Shown here in pieces: positions 20,393-31,224 of a stretch of DNA of 64,000 nucleotides. The translations under genes were made by a program, and so were the position numbers. Source of the stretch: Primulina eburnea (taxonomy: Eukaryota > Streptophyta > Magnoliopsida > Lamiales > Gesneriaceae); assembly GCF_022965805.1 (NCBI RefSeq), contig NC_133101.1, forward strand, positions 12,189,069 to 12,253,068, in the 5' to 3' direction. The notes under the pieces were generated by a model, which was not told the DNA's origin, made no database searches, and saw only the letters and a list, made by a program, of their open reading frames with translations. How positions within the stretch are numbered: position 1 is the stretch's first letter; each line of letters starts with the position of its first letter.

Positions 20393-21748
20393 TCAAAGGG
20401 TCGAGCACGGCTCAGTTATATTCACCAGCTCCATACAATGTAGAAGCTTATGTGTGGATATAACCTTGGTGCACATATCAGACGGATTTTCATCAATACT
20501 GATCTTTTTGATGTGAATTTCTCCTGATTCAATTATATCCCTTACAAAATGGAGTTTGACATCAATATGTTTGGACCTTTCGTGAAACACTTGGTGTTTG
20601 GTTAAATGTATTGCGCTTTGGTTGTCACAGTACACTGTCAAACACTCTTGCTCAAAACCAAGTTCTGTCATGAACCCTTTCATCCACTTTGCTTCCTTAA
20701 AAGCTTCAGTCACCGCCATGTACTCTGCTTCCGTGGACGACAGTGCCACCACTGGTTGGAGAGTAGCTTTCCAACTCACAGCAGTATCATTCAATGTGAA
20801 TATGTAGCCTGTTTGTGATTTTCTGGTGTCTATACACCCATCATAGTCCGAGTCCACAAAACCTTTTACTACATTTCCATTCACTGGTTTACTGTGGTAC
20901 CAAAGTCCTTTGTTCATTGAGCCTTTAATGTATCGTAGTATCCATTTTAAGGCCATCCAATGTTCCTTTCCAGGGCGTGCCATAAATCTACTTATCATGC
21001 TTACAGGGTGTGCCAAGTCTGGTCTTGTGTATATCATCAGGTACATTAGACTCCCTACGGCACTTGCATAGGGAACTCGCTCCATATACTCCTCCTCATG
21101 GTTATCCTTTGGGGATTGATTCTTCGATAGTTTGAAATGTTGAGGCATAGGTCCTGAAACTGGTTTTGAACTCTCCATTTCAAATCTTTTCAATACCTTG
21201 TTCGCATATCCAGTCTGTGTTAGAAACAAATCCCTCGCCTTTCTATTTCTGTGAATCTCCATGCCTAAAATGAGTTTGGCATGCCCAAGGTCTTTCATCT
21301 CGAATTCTTCATTAAGTTGAGATTTCAGGGATTGGATTTCTTGTATGTTACGGCTGGCAATTAACATGTCATCCACGTATAGGAGTAAGTACATGGCTCT
21401 TTCTGTATTGACTTCCTTATGATAAACACACCAATCATAATTGTTTCTTGTGAACTTGTGTGTAATCATAAAGTCATCAAAGCGTTTATACCATTGCCTT
21501 GGGGATTGTTTTAGACCATATAAGGACTTATTCAGTAGGCAAACCAGGGCTGGATTTGTATTGTTTTCAAACATGGGTGGTTGATCCATATAAATGCTTT
21601 CATCTAGATCTCCATGGAGGAAAGCGGTCTTCACATCAAGTTGTTCAAGTTCCAGATCTTCTTTTGCCACCACTGCCATCATGGTTCTTATGGATCCGTG
21701 TTTGACAACTGGAGAGAAGACTTCATGGAAATCTACCCCTTCGATTTA
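20393..21748 (-). pseudogene. Copia-1 reverse transcriptase-RNase H part
   Basis: Continues the polyprotein after a TAA at about 21746-21748 (following KGFS); the expected residue is Gln, so a CAA-to-TAA change is likely. Shows LDVKTAFLHGDL, the catalytic YVDDML in LLLYVDDMLIAS, and the Copia RNase H signatures FVDSDYDGCIDTRKSQTGY and ALSSTEAEYMA. The C-terminus has FHERSKHIDVKLHFVRD and a normal end. Without readthrough this part would need internal initiation. Confidence 0.92.
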
Positions 21749-23524
21749 AGAAAACCCCTTAGCCACTAATCTTGCTTTGTATCTAGGTTTCTCCACCCCG
21801 GGTATTCCACTTTTCCTTTTGAAAATCCACTTGGATCCTATTACTTTATGAGTCTTTGGCTTTGAGACCAATGTCCATGTGTTGTTCTTTAAAAGTGACT
21901 CCATTTCCTCTTTCATGGCAGTGTGCCACTCATCTCTTTCTTCAGATCTCATAGCCTCCTGGAGGTTTAGGGGTTCGTTTTCAATCTGAGATGCCACGGA
22001 TAAGGCATACACCATGGTGTCAGCATGGCCAAATCTTTTTGGAGGTTTTATAATCCTCCTTTCCCTGTCTCTAGCTAACTGATAGTTATGAAGACCTGAT
22101 TCACCTTGAGTGCCAGAGGTTAGTCCTTCGTGTTCCAACTGTGATATTCCTTGTTCACACTGAGTTGTTCCTGTCAACTCCACCTCAAACTTTGTACTCC
22201 CATCTCCTTCATTTTCTTCAGTGGGTGTGTTTGGGGCAATTCTTGACTTCAACGGAAATAAATCCTCCTTGAAAGTGACATCTCTGCTTATGATGGTCTT
22301 TTGTCTTCCTGGTTCAATGCACCAAAGCTTGTAGCCTTTGATCCCTTCAGGATATCCCAGGAAGACACACTTCAATGCCCTGTCATCTAGTTTTCCTTGT
22401 CTGATGTGTGCAAAAGCTGCACATCCAAACACCTTTAAATCATGTAGATGAGGAGGCTCGGATGTCCATTTTTCCATTGGAGTCTTGAATGCCAGTGGAA
22501 CCGAGGGGCTTTTATTTATTAAATGGCATACTGTGGTAGCAGCCTCGGCCCAAAACGATTTTGGTACCCTTGAGTGTGACAGAAGACACCTTACTCTTTC
22601 AAGGATAGTTCTATTCATTCGCTCGGCAAGTCCATTTTGCTGGGGGGTATTGGGTACTGTGAAGTGCCTTGATATCCCTTTGCTCTTGCAATATTCATGA
22701 AACTCGTTGGAGCAATATTCTAGCCCATTGTCAGTTCTCAGTTTCTTTAACTTCCTGCTGGTTTGATTTTCAATTAGAGGAAGCCATTGCTTGAACTTAT
22801 CAAGTGCCTCACTCTTGTTCTTCAGAGTGTATAGCCATACTCTCCTAGTGTGATCATCTATTATCGTCATGAAATACCTTGCTCCTCCATTCGAGGGTAC
22901 TCTTGATGGGCCCCAGATATCCGAGTGAACATAGTCCAAAGGAGCAGAAGATGTATGTCTTCCCAGATTAAACTTGACTCTAGTGGATTTACCTCTTATA
23001 AAATCTTCGCAAAATTCGAGTTGTCTCAATGGCTTCTCTCCAAGTAGGCCTTGTTTATGTAGTTCCTGGAGACCTTTCTCACTTATGTGTGCAAGTCTGA
23101 GGTGCCATATTCTTGAGTTGTTCTGGTTTTCCTCAACTGGGCTGGCTGAACCCACTAGTTTGTTTCCAGTGAGAACATACAACCCATTTGATCTATTTCC
23201 TTTCATTATACTCAATGCACCTCTATATACTGTCAGTATCCCTTTTTCTGCCTTGAAGGTATATCCAGCATGATCAAGACTACCCAAGGAGATTAGATTT
23301 CTCTTTAAGTCTGGGACTAATCTCACTTCTTTGAGAATTACTTCAGTGCCATTATCCATGACCAGTCTTATGGAACCAATCCCTTTTATCATACATGTTT
23401 TATTGTTGCCAAGGATAACTTCCCCACCATCAATCTCTTCCAAATTTCCGAACCAGTGTTTGTTTGGTGTCATATGAAAGGAGCATCCGCTGTCAAGCAC
23501 CCAATGTTGATCGGGTTTGATGTC
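21746..23524 (-). pseudogene. Copia-1 protease, integrase and RT N-terminus
   Basis: Begins after the gag-proximal TAA in the same frame as gag. Protease active site is LDSGCSFHM. The integrase zinc region has WHLRLAHISEKGL, but the second half reads FCEDFIRGK, so one of the two expected Cys ligands is missing. The core has D (YVHSDIWGPS), D (LRTDNGLEYCS) and E (QQNGLAERMNRT). It runs into the RT start (WTLVSKPKTHKVIGSKWIFK) and ends at the TAA after KGFS. The lost zinc Cys suggests either decay or a lineage variant. Confidence 0.92.
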
Positions 23525-24340
23525 TTAAATGCATAATACCTCTGCACTCTCATAACCATCTTGAACATTAGATGCGTCCCCTTGATCCTTGGCTTTATCT
23601 ACTGGTCTGTGGAGATCAGGACAGTTTCTTTTAAAATGTCCTTGTTTATGGCAAAGAAAACACCTTAATTTTCTTGTGTTTGACCTGGATCTGCTTCTTG
23701 GTTTCATTCTTATGTCCCTCTTATCTGGCCTGCCCCTTATGTGGAGGCTATCACCGATGTCTTTTGAGTCTTTGTCCAGCAAGTTCTGTGATTCCTTTGC
23801 CTTCAGTGCCTTTTGAATCTCCTCAAAGACTAGTGATTCTTTGGCAAACTTCATGGTATCTACGAATACTGAGAATGATTTGGGTAAGGAATTTAGTACC
23901 AAGATAGCCTTGTCTTCATCCTCAATCTTTATTCCAATATTCTCCAAATCTAGGATGAGCTTATTGAAGTCATCCAAATTTTCTCCCGTTGTCTTTGATT
24001 CGCTCATCTTGAAACCAAATAACTTCCCTTTAAGATATATGCGATCTTGAAGTGATTTGGTCATATAGAGAGATTCCAGCTTTGTCCAAATGCCAGCAGC
24101 CGTTTTCTCCGATGAGACTTCACGAAGGACTTTGTCACTTAGATGTAGCGTCAGTGTACTGAATGCCAATTCCATTATCTCCATCTTTCTTTCATCTGAT
24201 AGTGATTCAGAGAGTTTCGTGTCCCCCTCCAGAGCCTTAACGACTTTCTGTTGTACTAAGATGGCATGCATTCTCCTGCGCCATAATGCAAAATCCCCTT
24301 TCCCATCGAATCGATCCAGTTCAACTTTACCGGCCATCAT
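23525..24340 (-). pseudogene. Copia-1 Gag
   Basis: 271 residues from MMAGKVELDRFDGKGDF, a typical Copia Gag (UBN2-like) start with WRRRMHAILVQQ. The nucleocapsid zinc knuckle is CFLCHKQGHFKRNCP. It ends in TAA after AEVLCI, in the same frame as the protease that follows (DIKPDQHWVLDSGCS). Copia elements normally have a single Gag-Pol frame, so the TAA is taken as a nonsense change, although a Gag-only stop would also give this layout. Confidence 0.9.
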
Positions 24341-24366
24341 CTTTTAATTTCTCTTCCAAGAACCTG

Positions 24367-24378
24367 GCTCTGATACCA
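24367..24378 (-). other. Copia-1 primer-binding site (initiator tRNA-Met)
   Basis: Minus strand TGGTATCAGAGC followed by CAGGTT, just inside the 5' LTR. Confidence 0.93.
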
Positions 24379-24380
24379 GT

Positions 24381-24915
24381 TGTAGTTTCAAGATCCTTAT
24401 TAGATAAATCAACGACTAATTATGCACATGAACATACACAACAGCAAGAACACCAATGAAAGTAGAAAAACGATAACAACACAAGAGTTTACGTGGTTCG
24501 ATCAAAATGATCTACATCCACGGGAGGGATTCTCATTAATCAGTAGTGATCAATTACAATACAATTGCGGTGTACCGTAGCAGCTCCTTAGTCTTTACTA
24601 AAGGTCGTTCTTCTTCTATGGATTACAAAAGAACTTCGCCAACTCTCAGTTGTGCCTCTATCCGTAAAGATCCTTAACTTCTGCCGTAGTTCCTTTTCTG
24701 CCTCTCTTGCTGTTTTTCTCTTCTCTTTTTCTTCTGTGTCTTATTGCTTCTCATGGAATGAATCACCCTTTCCATCCGCTTCAATGACTTATTAACCGAA
24801 AAACTGAAGATACCAGCTCAGCAGTCAACTAACTAACCAACCGAACTTTTTCCCAATTGTAATGTAGCTCATCGCTAATCTGTATGACTTTAAATTTTTG
24901 ACATTAAGAGCAACA
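24381..24915 (-). repeat. Copia-1 5' LTR
   Basis: 535 bp mate of 19797-20331. Confidence 0.95.
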
Positions 24916-25514
24916 TGTGACCATTGATATTCCAGATTAAATGTTGTTGAAAGGTTGTCATTATCCTATTGCAACAATTGTAGAGAAAACATATCCGTTG
25001 TTTGGTAGTACGATAAATGATACAACATACTTCCAGCAAAAAACTATATTAGCATCGACTCTCGATGTTGTTCAGTTCATAACTGAATACATGACATCAT
25101 TAAACAATTCACTAAGAAATTTGTATTTAAGTTCTGATTCGTCATGCCGTCCAGATAAAAATGTTGATTTGTTGCACAAAGTGCATAAACCCGAATTTTT
25201 AATTAGAATTAGATGTTTTGGAGTTCCGTATCACGAGCTGAATTTTAAAGGTTAGAATTCTGGTTATGTTGTTACGGAACATAGACCAATTTTTTGGATT
25301 ATGGAATGGAACTAGATTGATTATAAAGAGGCTTGGGAACCACGTTTTGGAAGGACAAATTCTTAACACAAGTAATGTGGATCATATAGTGCTTATTCAA
25401 AGAATTTCATTAACATATTCTGATCCAAGACTTCATTTCAAGTTCCAATTAAGACAATTTTCACTAATTGTTTTGTACGCAATATCAATTAACGAAAGTC
25501 AATGACAATGATTA
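24916..25514 (+). pseudogene. Helitron/PIF1-like helicase relic, part 2
   Basis: Resembles the C-terminal part of Helitron (PIF1-type) helicase: PIATIVEKTYP, YFQQKTILASTLD, YMTSLNNSLRNLYLSSDS, NVDLLHKVHKPEFL, GVPYHELN, then after a frameshift near 25252 MLLRNIDQFFGLWNGTRLII, QILNTSN and INESQ. A TAA near 24936 and the frameshift make it non-functional. It continues from part 1 across Copia-1 and into part 3 across element G. Helitrons are rolling-circle transposons whose RepHel protein carries this helicase. Confidence 0.8.
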
Positions 25515-28461
25515 TGTAGAACCCGTAAATTTGACTGCGTATAAGCCATGCATAATTTCTAGTAATTAAATTAAAATTATTTTTAGTGCATGAATATTTA
25601 AATTCTTTTTTTAAAATTTATTTATTTTACGCAGTAGTTTAATTGTTACCTTTTCAATTAAATAAGTGAGGTCGGACTGGAGATGGAGTATTGAGATAAG
25701 TTAATAAAGACTTATTTAAGAAGTGGTAATTTAGCATGTTTATTTCATTCAATTATGTTTAATTATTTTATGCATTTTATGCATAATTCATGCATGGTAG
25801 AATTTAATTCATGAAATTTTAAAAGTTCACGTATTAGGATTTTTAAGTTGCATTTCACGTTCGAACGAGGATCGGAGACCGGGGAATTTTCAGGAAATTA
25901 TTTTAACTACACGAATAATTTTTATAAATTAATTTAGAGCATTTTAAGTGTACTTTTCTAAAATAGGATTTTATTAGGGTATTTTTACCCGCGAGATTTA
26001 TTTTTAACGGTACGTAAATTTTAGCGAATCGGGGGACTTTTTAAGGGTTCGGCTGATATTTTAAAAATCTTTTCAAATCGATATATTTTTCGGGAGCGTG
26101 TTTAGATTTAATGGGCCTACTTTTAAGTTTTTTGGACCTAAAATCCTTCCTAGCTTTTAACTATACATTTTAGGGCTCATTAGCTAATTGTTTATTATAT
26201 AATTAAGCTACTAAACACACTTAACCCTAAACCTAAAGATTTTATCAGCCGACACCCTACCCCAGCTGCCAACTCTCTCGGTTTCAGCACCATTCTCCAA
26301 CAAAAACCGTCGGTGGCCTCTTGTCTTGCTAAAGGAGCTTCACCCCCTCGTTTTTTATCATCAAAACACCATAAGGCACGCATTGTACTGTCGTTTTTGC
26401 ATCTCATACGCCATATACATGCTGTTGTGTGATAAATATGTAGCAAAACTCTCGATCAAGCCTTGTACATGAAGGATGTTCGGTTTTTACATATGTCCTT
26501 GCATTATCTTGATCTCTATTCACTATTTCTTTGATATTGTGCAAGGGCGCTGTCGTGGGATGTGCTGAAGGGTTCCCTTTGTCGAGAGTATGCTGTCATT
26601 AGGTTGTGATCAAGCTGTAGGGGCTGTACGCTATGAACCGTAGAGGGCAGCAAGGGTCTTGGTTTAGTTTGGAGTAAATCGCGTGCAAGGGATGGGGACT
26701 GGCTGTGCAAGGGTAAATCCAAGGCTTAGATCAGATCGTGTGGGTCTGAGTCATGGCTGAGGAGGGTTCGAACGCTGCTGGATTCACCCTTGAAGTCGAT
26801 CTATCGTGAGCTAAGTGATAGGGCCGCGGGTTGGGTTCTCTAGGGTGGTATCGAATGGGGTCGAGCTGCGGCTTGCATGGGGCTGATTGCCTGGGTTCAG
26901 TAGGTTCAGGGACGTCTTAGGGTGGTCTAAGAAGTGCTGAGTCGTGACTGGTCCGCTTGGTTTTGAGGTTAGGGAAGAAAACGTGATAGGTGTTGTTCAT
27001 GGGGGGTCGGTATGCGAGTTAGGATGTTTCCAGCATCTTGCAGGTCATGGCCAAGGGGTTAGGGGCTTAGTATTGATGGTCTTAGGGCCCTTAAGATGAT
27101 TTTAAAGTGTGGTAAAAATTTGGGAATATTTTGATTAAGTTTTGGTTTAATTCGGATTGAAACTGTGACTCCGATCCGAGTTTTAAAAACGATTCGGTTA
27201 AGTTTTGCAAATGGGATCGAGTTTACGTCTAGGAATGTTTTTAAAAATGTTTTGGGACATTTTAAAGAGTTTGGTAAGATTCGGGTCAATTTAGAGGTCC
27301 AGGGTTGAAACGATAATTTTTGGGTTCCCAGGGGGCAAAATGGTCATTTTGCACCCGGGGTGAGATTTTGGTCCTAGCAGCGTCCTGAGCACAAATCATG
27401 ATATTTTTTTAATGTTCATGCATCACGTTTACGATTTTTACGCTATTATAATAATTATGGTTCATGCTTGGTTTAAAAGAATTAAGAGAGAAAAAGTGAG
27501 AAAGTGAAGAGCACAACGTCTCCGCCGCGCCGCGTCGTTATTTCGTTTGTTTTCTGTCAAAACAAACCAAGGCATGTTTATATCTTCTTTCACTCTTCAA
27601 TCAAGTCATATAGATATTTTTAATTACCGCAAGTACATGATTTTAATGCAAGAAGATCGAAATTGTTCATATTTAATGATGTTATCTAATTGTATTACAT
27701 GCAAAATATTCATTTTGAGATTTATGCGATATTGCTTGTGGTCACTTTACTATCAGTATTAAATCCGATCCCCGGTATCGGTCCGGTCACCAGTTACCGG
27801 TTAGTTCAGTTGTTTCACCCAGTACTGTGGCAGTAGTCTGATCAGACGTAAATCCGATCTCCAGTATCGGTCCGGTCCCCAGTATCGGTCAGCTCAGTTT
27901 AGTTTAGTTCAGAGACCACTTGCATAGACCATAATCTCACCAGAAAATTATTACAAGCTATTTCAGTACAGGGCTCCAAAGAGCAAACATTTTTACTATG
28001 ATTTTTCAGCTCAATATGCACGTATTATAATTGCTCATGACAAGTTATTTTCACAGTATGCCTCATGACATGATATTTTATCCCATGCAAATTTTACTAT
28101 AGTATTTACTTGTTGTTTACGATATATGCATGTTGAGTCTTTAGACTTACTAGACTTGATTGTTGTAGGTACTGATGAGGTCGGGATCGAGGGCGGGGAC
28201 CAGTGAGCTAGCTTGGGTCGGCAGTAGTGGCACCCGAGGACCTCAGTTTCAGCACTTGCCATTTTATTTTTAATGCTCAAATATTTTATCAGTCGTTGAA
28301 TACTTTCTTTGTTATTTTGACAAGTATTAATTTCTTCCGCTGCTATTTTGAACGTAAACATTTTATCAGTTATTGGTATGAATGAGGCACTCCCTTTATT
28401 TTAAAAGAAAAATTTTAAATTTTTCGCAAATTTTCAAAGTAAGGATTTTCAGGCCTTTACA
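25515..28461 (+). repeat. Element G 5' LTR
   Basis: 2947 bp from TGTAGAACCCG to AGGCCTTTACA. Near its end is an 18-bp repeat series (GTCCCCAGTATCGGTCAG type). Small open frames are conserved in both LTR copies only because the LTRs are copies of each other. Confidence 0.92.
27765..27895 (+). repeat. CAGTATCGGTC tandem repeat in the 5' LTR of G
   Basis: Degenerate 18-bp units (TCCCCAGTATCGGTCAGG). The 3' LTR counterpart (35320-35475) has one extra unit. Confidence 0.75.
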
Positions 28462-28463
28462 GT

Positions 28464-28475
28464 TGGTATCAGAGC
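28464..28475 (+). other. Element G primer-binding site (initiator tRNA-Met)
   Basis: TGGTATCAGAGC two bases after the LTR end. Confidence 0.93.
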
Positions 28476-28707
28476 TTATGTTCTTGTAAAGGGTTACACT
28501 ACTACTGACCACGAGAAGCTCACAAAGCCACGTCTTTGGTCTGTAAGTTTTACATTTCAGCATTTTATTTAAAGCATGAATTATTTTAACCGCATGTTCT
28601 CATGAATTATTTTTACGTTCAGATTTTAATTGTTCAGTATTTATTTAAATTTAAATAAATTATGGAATTATGCATGTTGGTTACGTTTGGGCTATGTATG
28701 GATCATT

Positions 28708-28839
28708 ATGCCTCCTAGACGCACCCTTGGCACGAGAGATGATGAGCGCCGTCATGAAGACGGTGAGCATCAGAGGCAGGAGGGAAATGCACCTCCACCC
28801 CCACCGGACATAAATAAGAATTTCGCTATTGGGCATTAG
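28708..28839 (+). pseudogene. Gag N-terminal remnant of element G
   Basis: MPPRRTLGTRDDERRHEDGE leads into a proline run (NAPPPPPDINKNF) and stops at TAG 28837-28839. The MPPRR start followed by acidic and proline-rich sequence resembles the Gag N-terminus of chromoviruses such as A and B here. Nothing capsid-like follows. It may be kept for RNA packaging or may be only a relic. Confidence 0.6.
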
Positions 28840-31186
28840 GAGAGGTCGTGAATTATTTGACTATATTAATTTTTGGGTTAGTAGCACTGATGTTCTATTT
28901 ATGGGCCATAAGTTAAACTTAAAAATTATGATTTTTTTTGGGACTTGTAGAATTTGTAAGAAATTAGTGATGGTTCGTGGTTGCTAGTCGAAATAAATTT
29001 TTGAAAATTCCATGTAATGATTAATGATTCGAAGACTACGACGATATTTTGAAGTATACAACATAGAATTTATTTAGGATACATGCTCTACTTAGTTATA
29101 TTTAAGGATGAAATTGCATGAATTGAGAATTTTATGGACCTGATTGTAATAACTAATAATTTGAGGACCTTAGTGCAAAACAAAAATCCTAACATACTAT
29201 TTTCGAATTTACCAAATTTTGGGATTTAATTTTGAGTTCAAGATTTTAAAAGTTTAATGAGGTAAAGATGGAAAATTTTATGGGGACAATGATGCAAATT
29301 TCGAAGAGTTGTAGGGCCAAAATATAAATTTGGAGAACTGTAAGGGTCAGATTGCAAGTTTCAAAATTTTAAGGATTAAATGCGAACTTTTGAGGAATTG
29401 GAATTTTATGTATTTATAGAAATGTACGACGTGTTATGGGAATTAATTTTGGGTTTAATAAACTTAAGGCTATTGAACCTTATGATGCGGAAATCTATAA
29501 AAAAGAAATTGAGAATACTGAGAACTAATGGGTAATTGTGAAATTTCGAGATTTAGGAAAAAAAAATTGGATGATATTCGAGGAAAGTAAGAATTAATTC
29601 TACAATTTTAAGAAACTTGAGAACTTATTTAGTAGTAAGTGAGAATTGAACGGTTTAAATGATAGGAATTTTCGGTTATTTATGCTCGAAGGAAATGTAG
29701 AATATTTAGATATTTGGGTTATAATGTTAAAATGAATGGTAAGCAAGGACATCGTAGGATGAATCAATCTTAAGCGTGAAAATTTAAGCGTTAGTAAAAT
29801 AATGTTGTGACAAATTAAGAATTTAAAGTGACGACGATTTAAGGAAAATTTGATCGGTTAGTTAAGTTATAAGGATAAACATTGAGTTAGTAAATTTTTG
29901 GTAAAATAATGTTGTCACAAGTTTTAGTCATGATCTTAACAGTTAAGATTATACCTTGTGAGAATTTAAAATTTTTAGGAAAGTTGGGTACAATGATGGT
30001 TAGTTTAATTGGTAGACGCACGTAAGAGGAGAGGTAGACACCTTGTCTTGAGAAATTTTGGAAGTCATTAACAAACTTGGGACTAAACGGATATGTGTAT
30101 TAGAATTATTTTATTCAAAACTATTTGGATTAGGTATGTTTGAATTTCAAATTCATGGGATATTTGTTCATACGGAAATTTTGGGTGAAATAAAAACAAA
30201 AGGGAATTAGTTGTGTTCAATATAAGTTATCAATTGATGAATATTAAGATTTTTTTTTTATCAAGTAAGAAATCAAAAAGCTTGATATGTGGATTCTAGA
30301 ATTCTATGGGTTATAAGTGAAATTGAATTATTAAAGTTAGTCTAATGCTACCATGGGCTAACTTATTAAGTTTATACGCTAGTATTAATTAAGCATTAAG
30401 GATACGTAAGATTGCGACATCCGCTTCAATAAGGAAAGTCCAAGGGTCTTAGGTCTCAACTTTATTCTAATTGAAAAAGAAATAATTTAAGCATGTAATT
30501 GGCGTCAAAATAATTTTATTATTTAGGTAGAAGATCGGTATCGTATATTTTGGGTCTTACGGATTAAGACTACTCGAACTTAAGATTTGCAACAACGTTA
30601 TATTGGGATGTACTTCTAAATAGTTAGGTTATGTAATCTTGGTGCGGTAAGATAAAGATCCGATTCAAGGTTCTTAGTCTAATATTATTATGAGATTGAG
30701 ATAAGGTTTGACTTTTAAGTGTTTACCCCAGGACAGAAGTCGATAAAAAAAAAACTTTGGTGCTAAGATCTCAAAAGTCGAACTGCATGAATGCCAATAC
30801 TTGGACTTAAAGCTTTAACGTATCTTGAGTTCAATAAAGTTAAGAAAGGATGTTGTTAAGATTTCAATATTGGAATATAATACGTCAATGAACATCTTGG
30901 ATATATTATAAGGAAAGTAAAATGCGTTAAATTTGGACATCCATCTCTAGTATGAGGAATTGCGGGATAAGTCAAAATTCGGGGCTATCGTTGAATAGAA
31001 TTAAGTCACCATAAGTTGTTTTAAGTTGCAATTCACTAAAGAGGATTTTGGTAGACAAATTTATTTAGGATTGAAGAGACGTAAGGACATCTTAATATTT
31101 ATCTTATCAGAGTAGCGCATCGGAAGCGTGGATTATTATGATTCTAGAATTAAGAGTCTAAAATTTTTATTTATCAAGGATAAGCG
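28840..31186. other. Non-coding interior of element G
   Basis: About 2.3 kb of AT-rich sequence with no open frame of note on either strand and no pol motif that I could recognise. Loose repeats of phrases such as GGGCCAAAATATAAATTTGG and GGTCAGATTGCAAGTTT occur about every 45-50 bp between 29130 and 29380. Confidence 0.65.
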
Positions 31187-31204
31187 AATTTCGAGGACGA
31201 AATT
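31187..31204 (+). other. Pre-PPT hairpin of element G
   Basis: AATTTCG-AGGA-CGAAATT, a 7-bp stem just before the polypurine tract. The outer pair is A-T, where A, B and C have G-C. It is retained although pol is gone. Confidence 0.7.
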
Positions 31205-31210
31205 TCTTTT

Positions 31211-31224
31211 AAGAGAGGAAGGAT
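31211..31224 (+). other. Element G polypurine tract
   Basis: AAGAGAGGAAGGAT immediately before the 3' LTR TGTAGAACCC. Confidence 0.8.

Larger units (their letters stand above)
19797..24915 (-). mobile_element. Ty1/Copia retrotransposon Copia-1, complete
   Basis: Two 535-bp LTRs, initiator-Met primer site, gag, protease, integrase, RT and RNase H, all minus. It is inserted in the helicase relic. The left flank TATGT and the right flank TGTGACC fit a target duplication TATGT whose right copy lost two bases in an ATAT run; the unoccupied sequence GGCTATGTGACC is seen nearby at 19608. The LTRs differ at seven positions by eye, the youngest-looking insertion here. Two in-frame TAA codons break the polyprotein. 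Confidence 0.95.

Noticed and set aside
26195..26446. 83-residue frame conserved at 26195-26446 and 31897-32148
   Set aside because: Conservation only reflects the two LTR copies of element G; no known protein similarity.
28464..28475. tRNA-like TGGTATCAGAGC strings at many sites
   Set aside because: They are retrotransposon primer-binding sites; no tRNA cloverleaf surrounds them.
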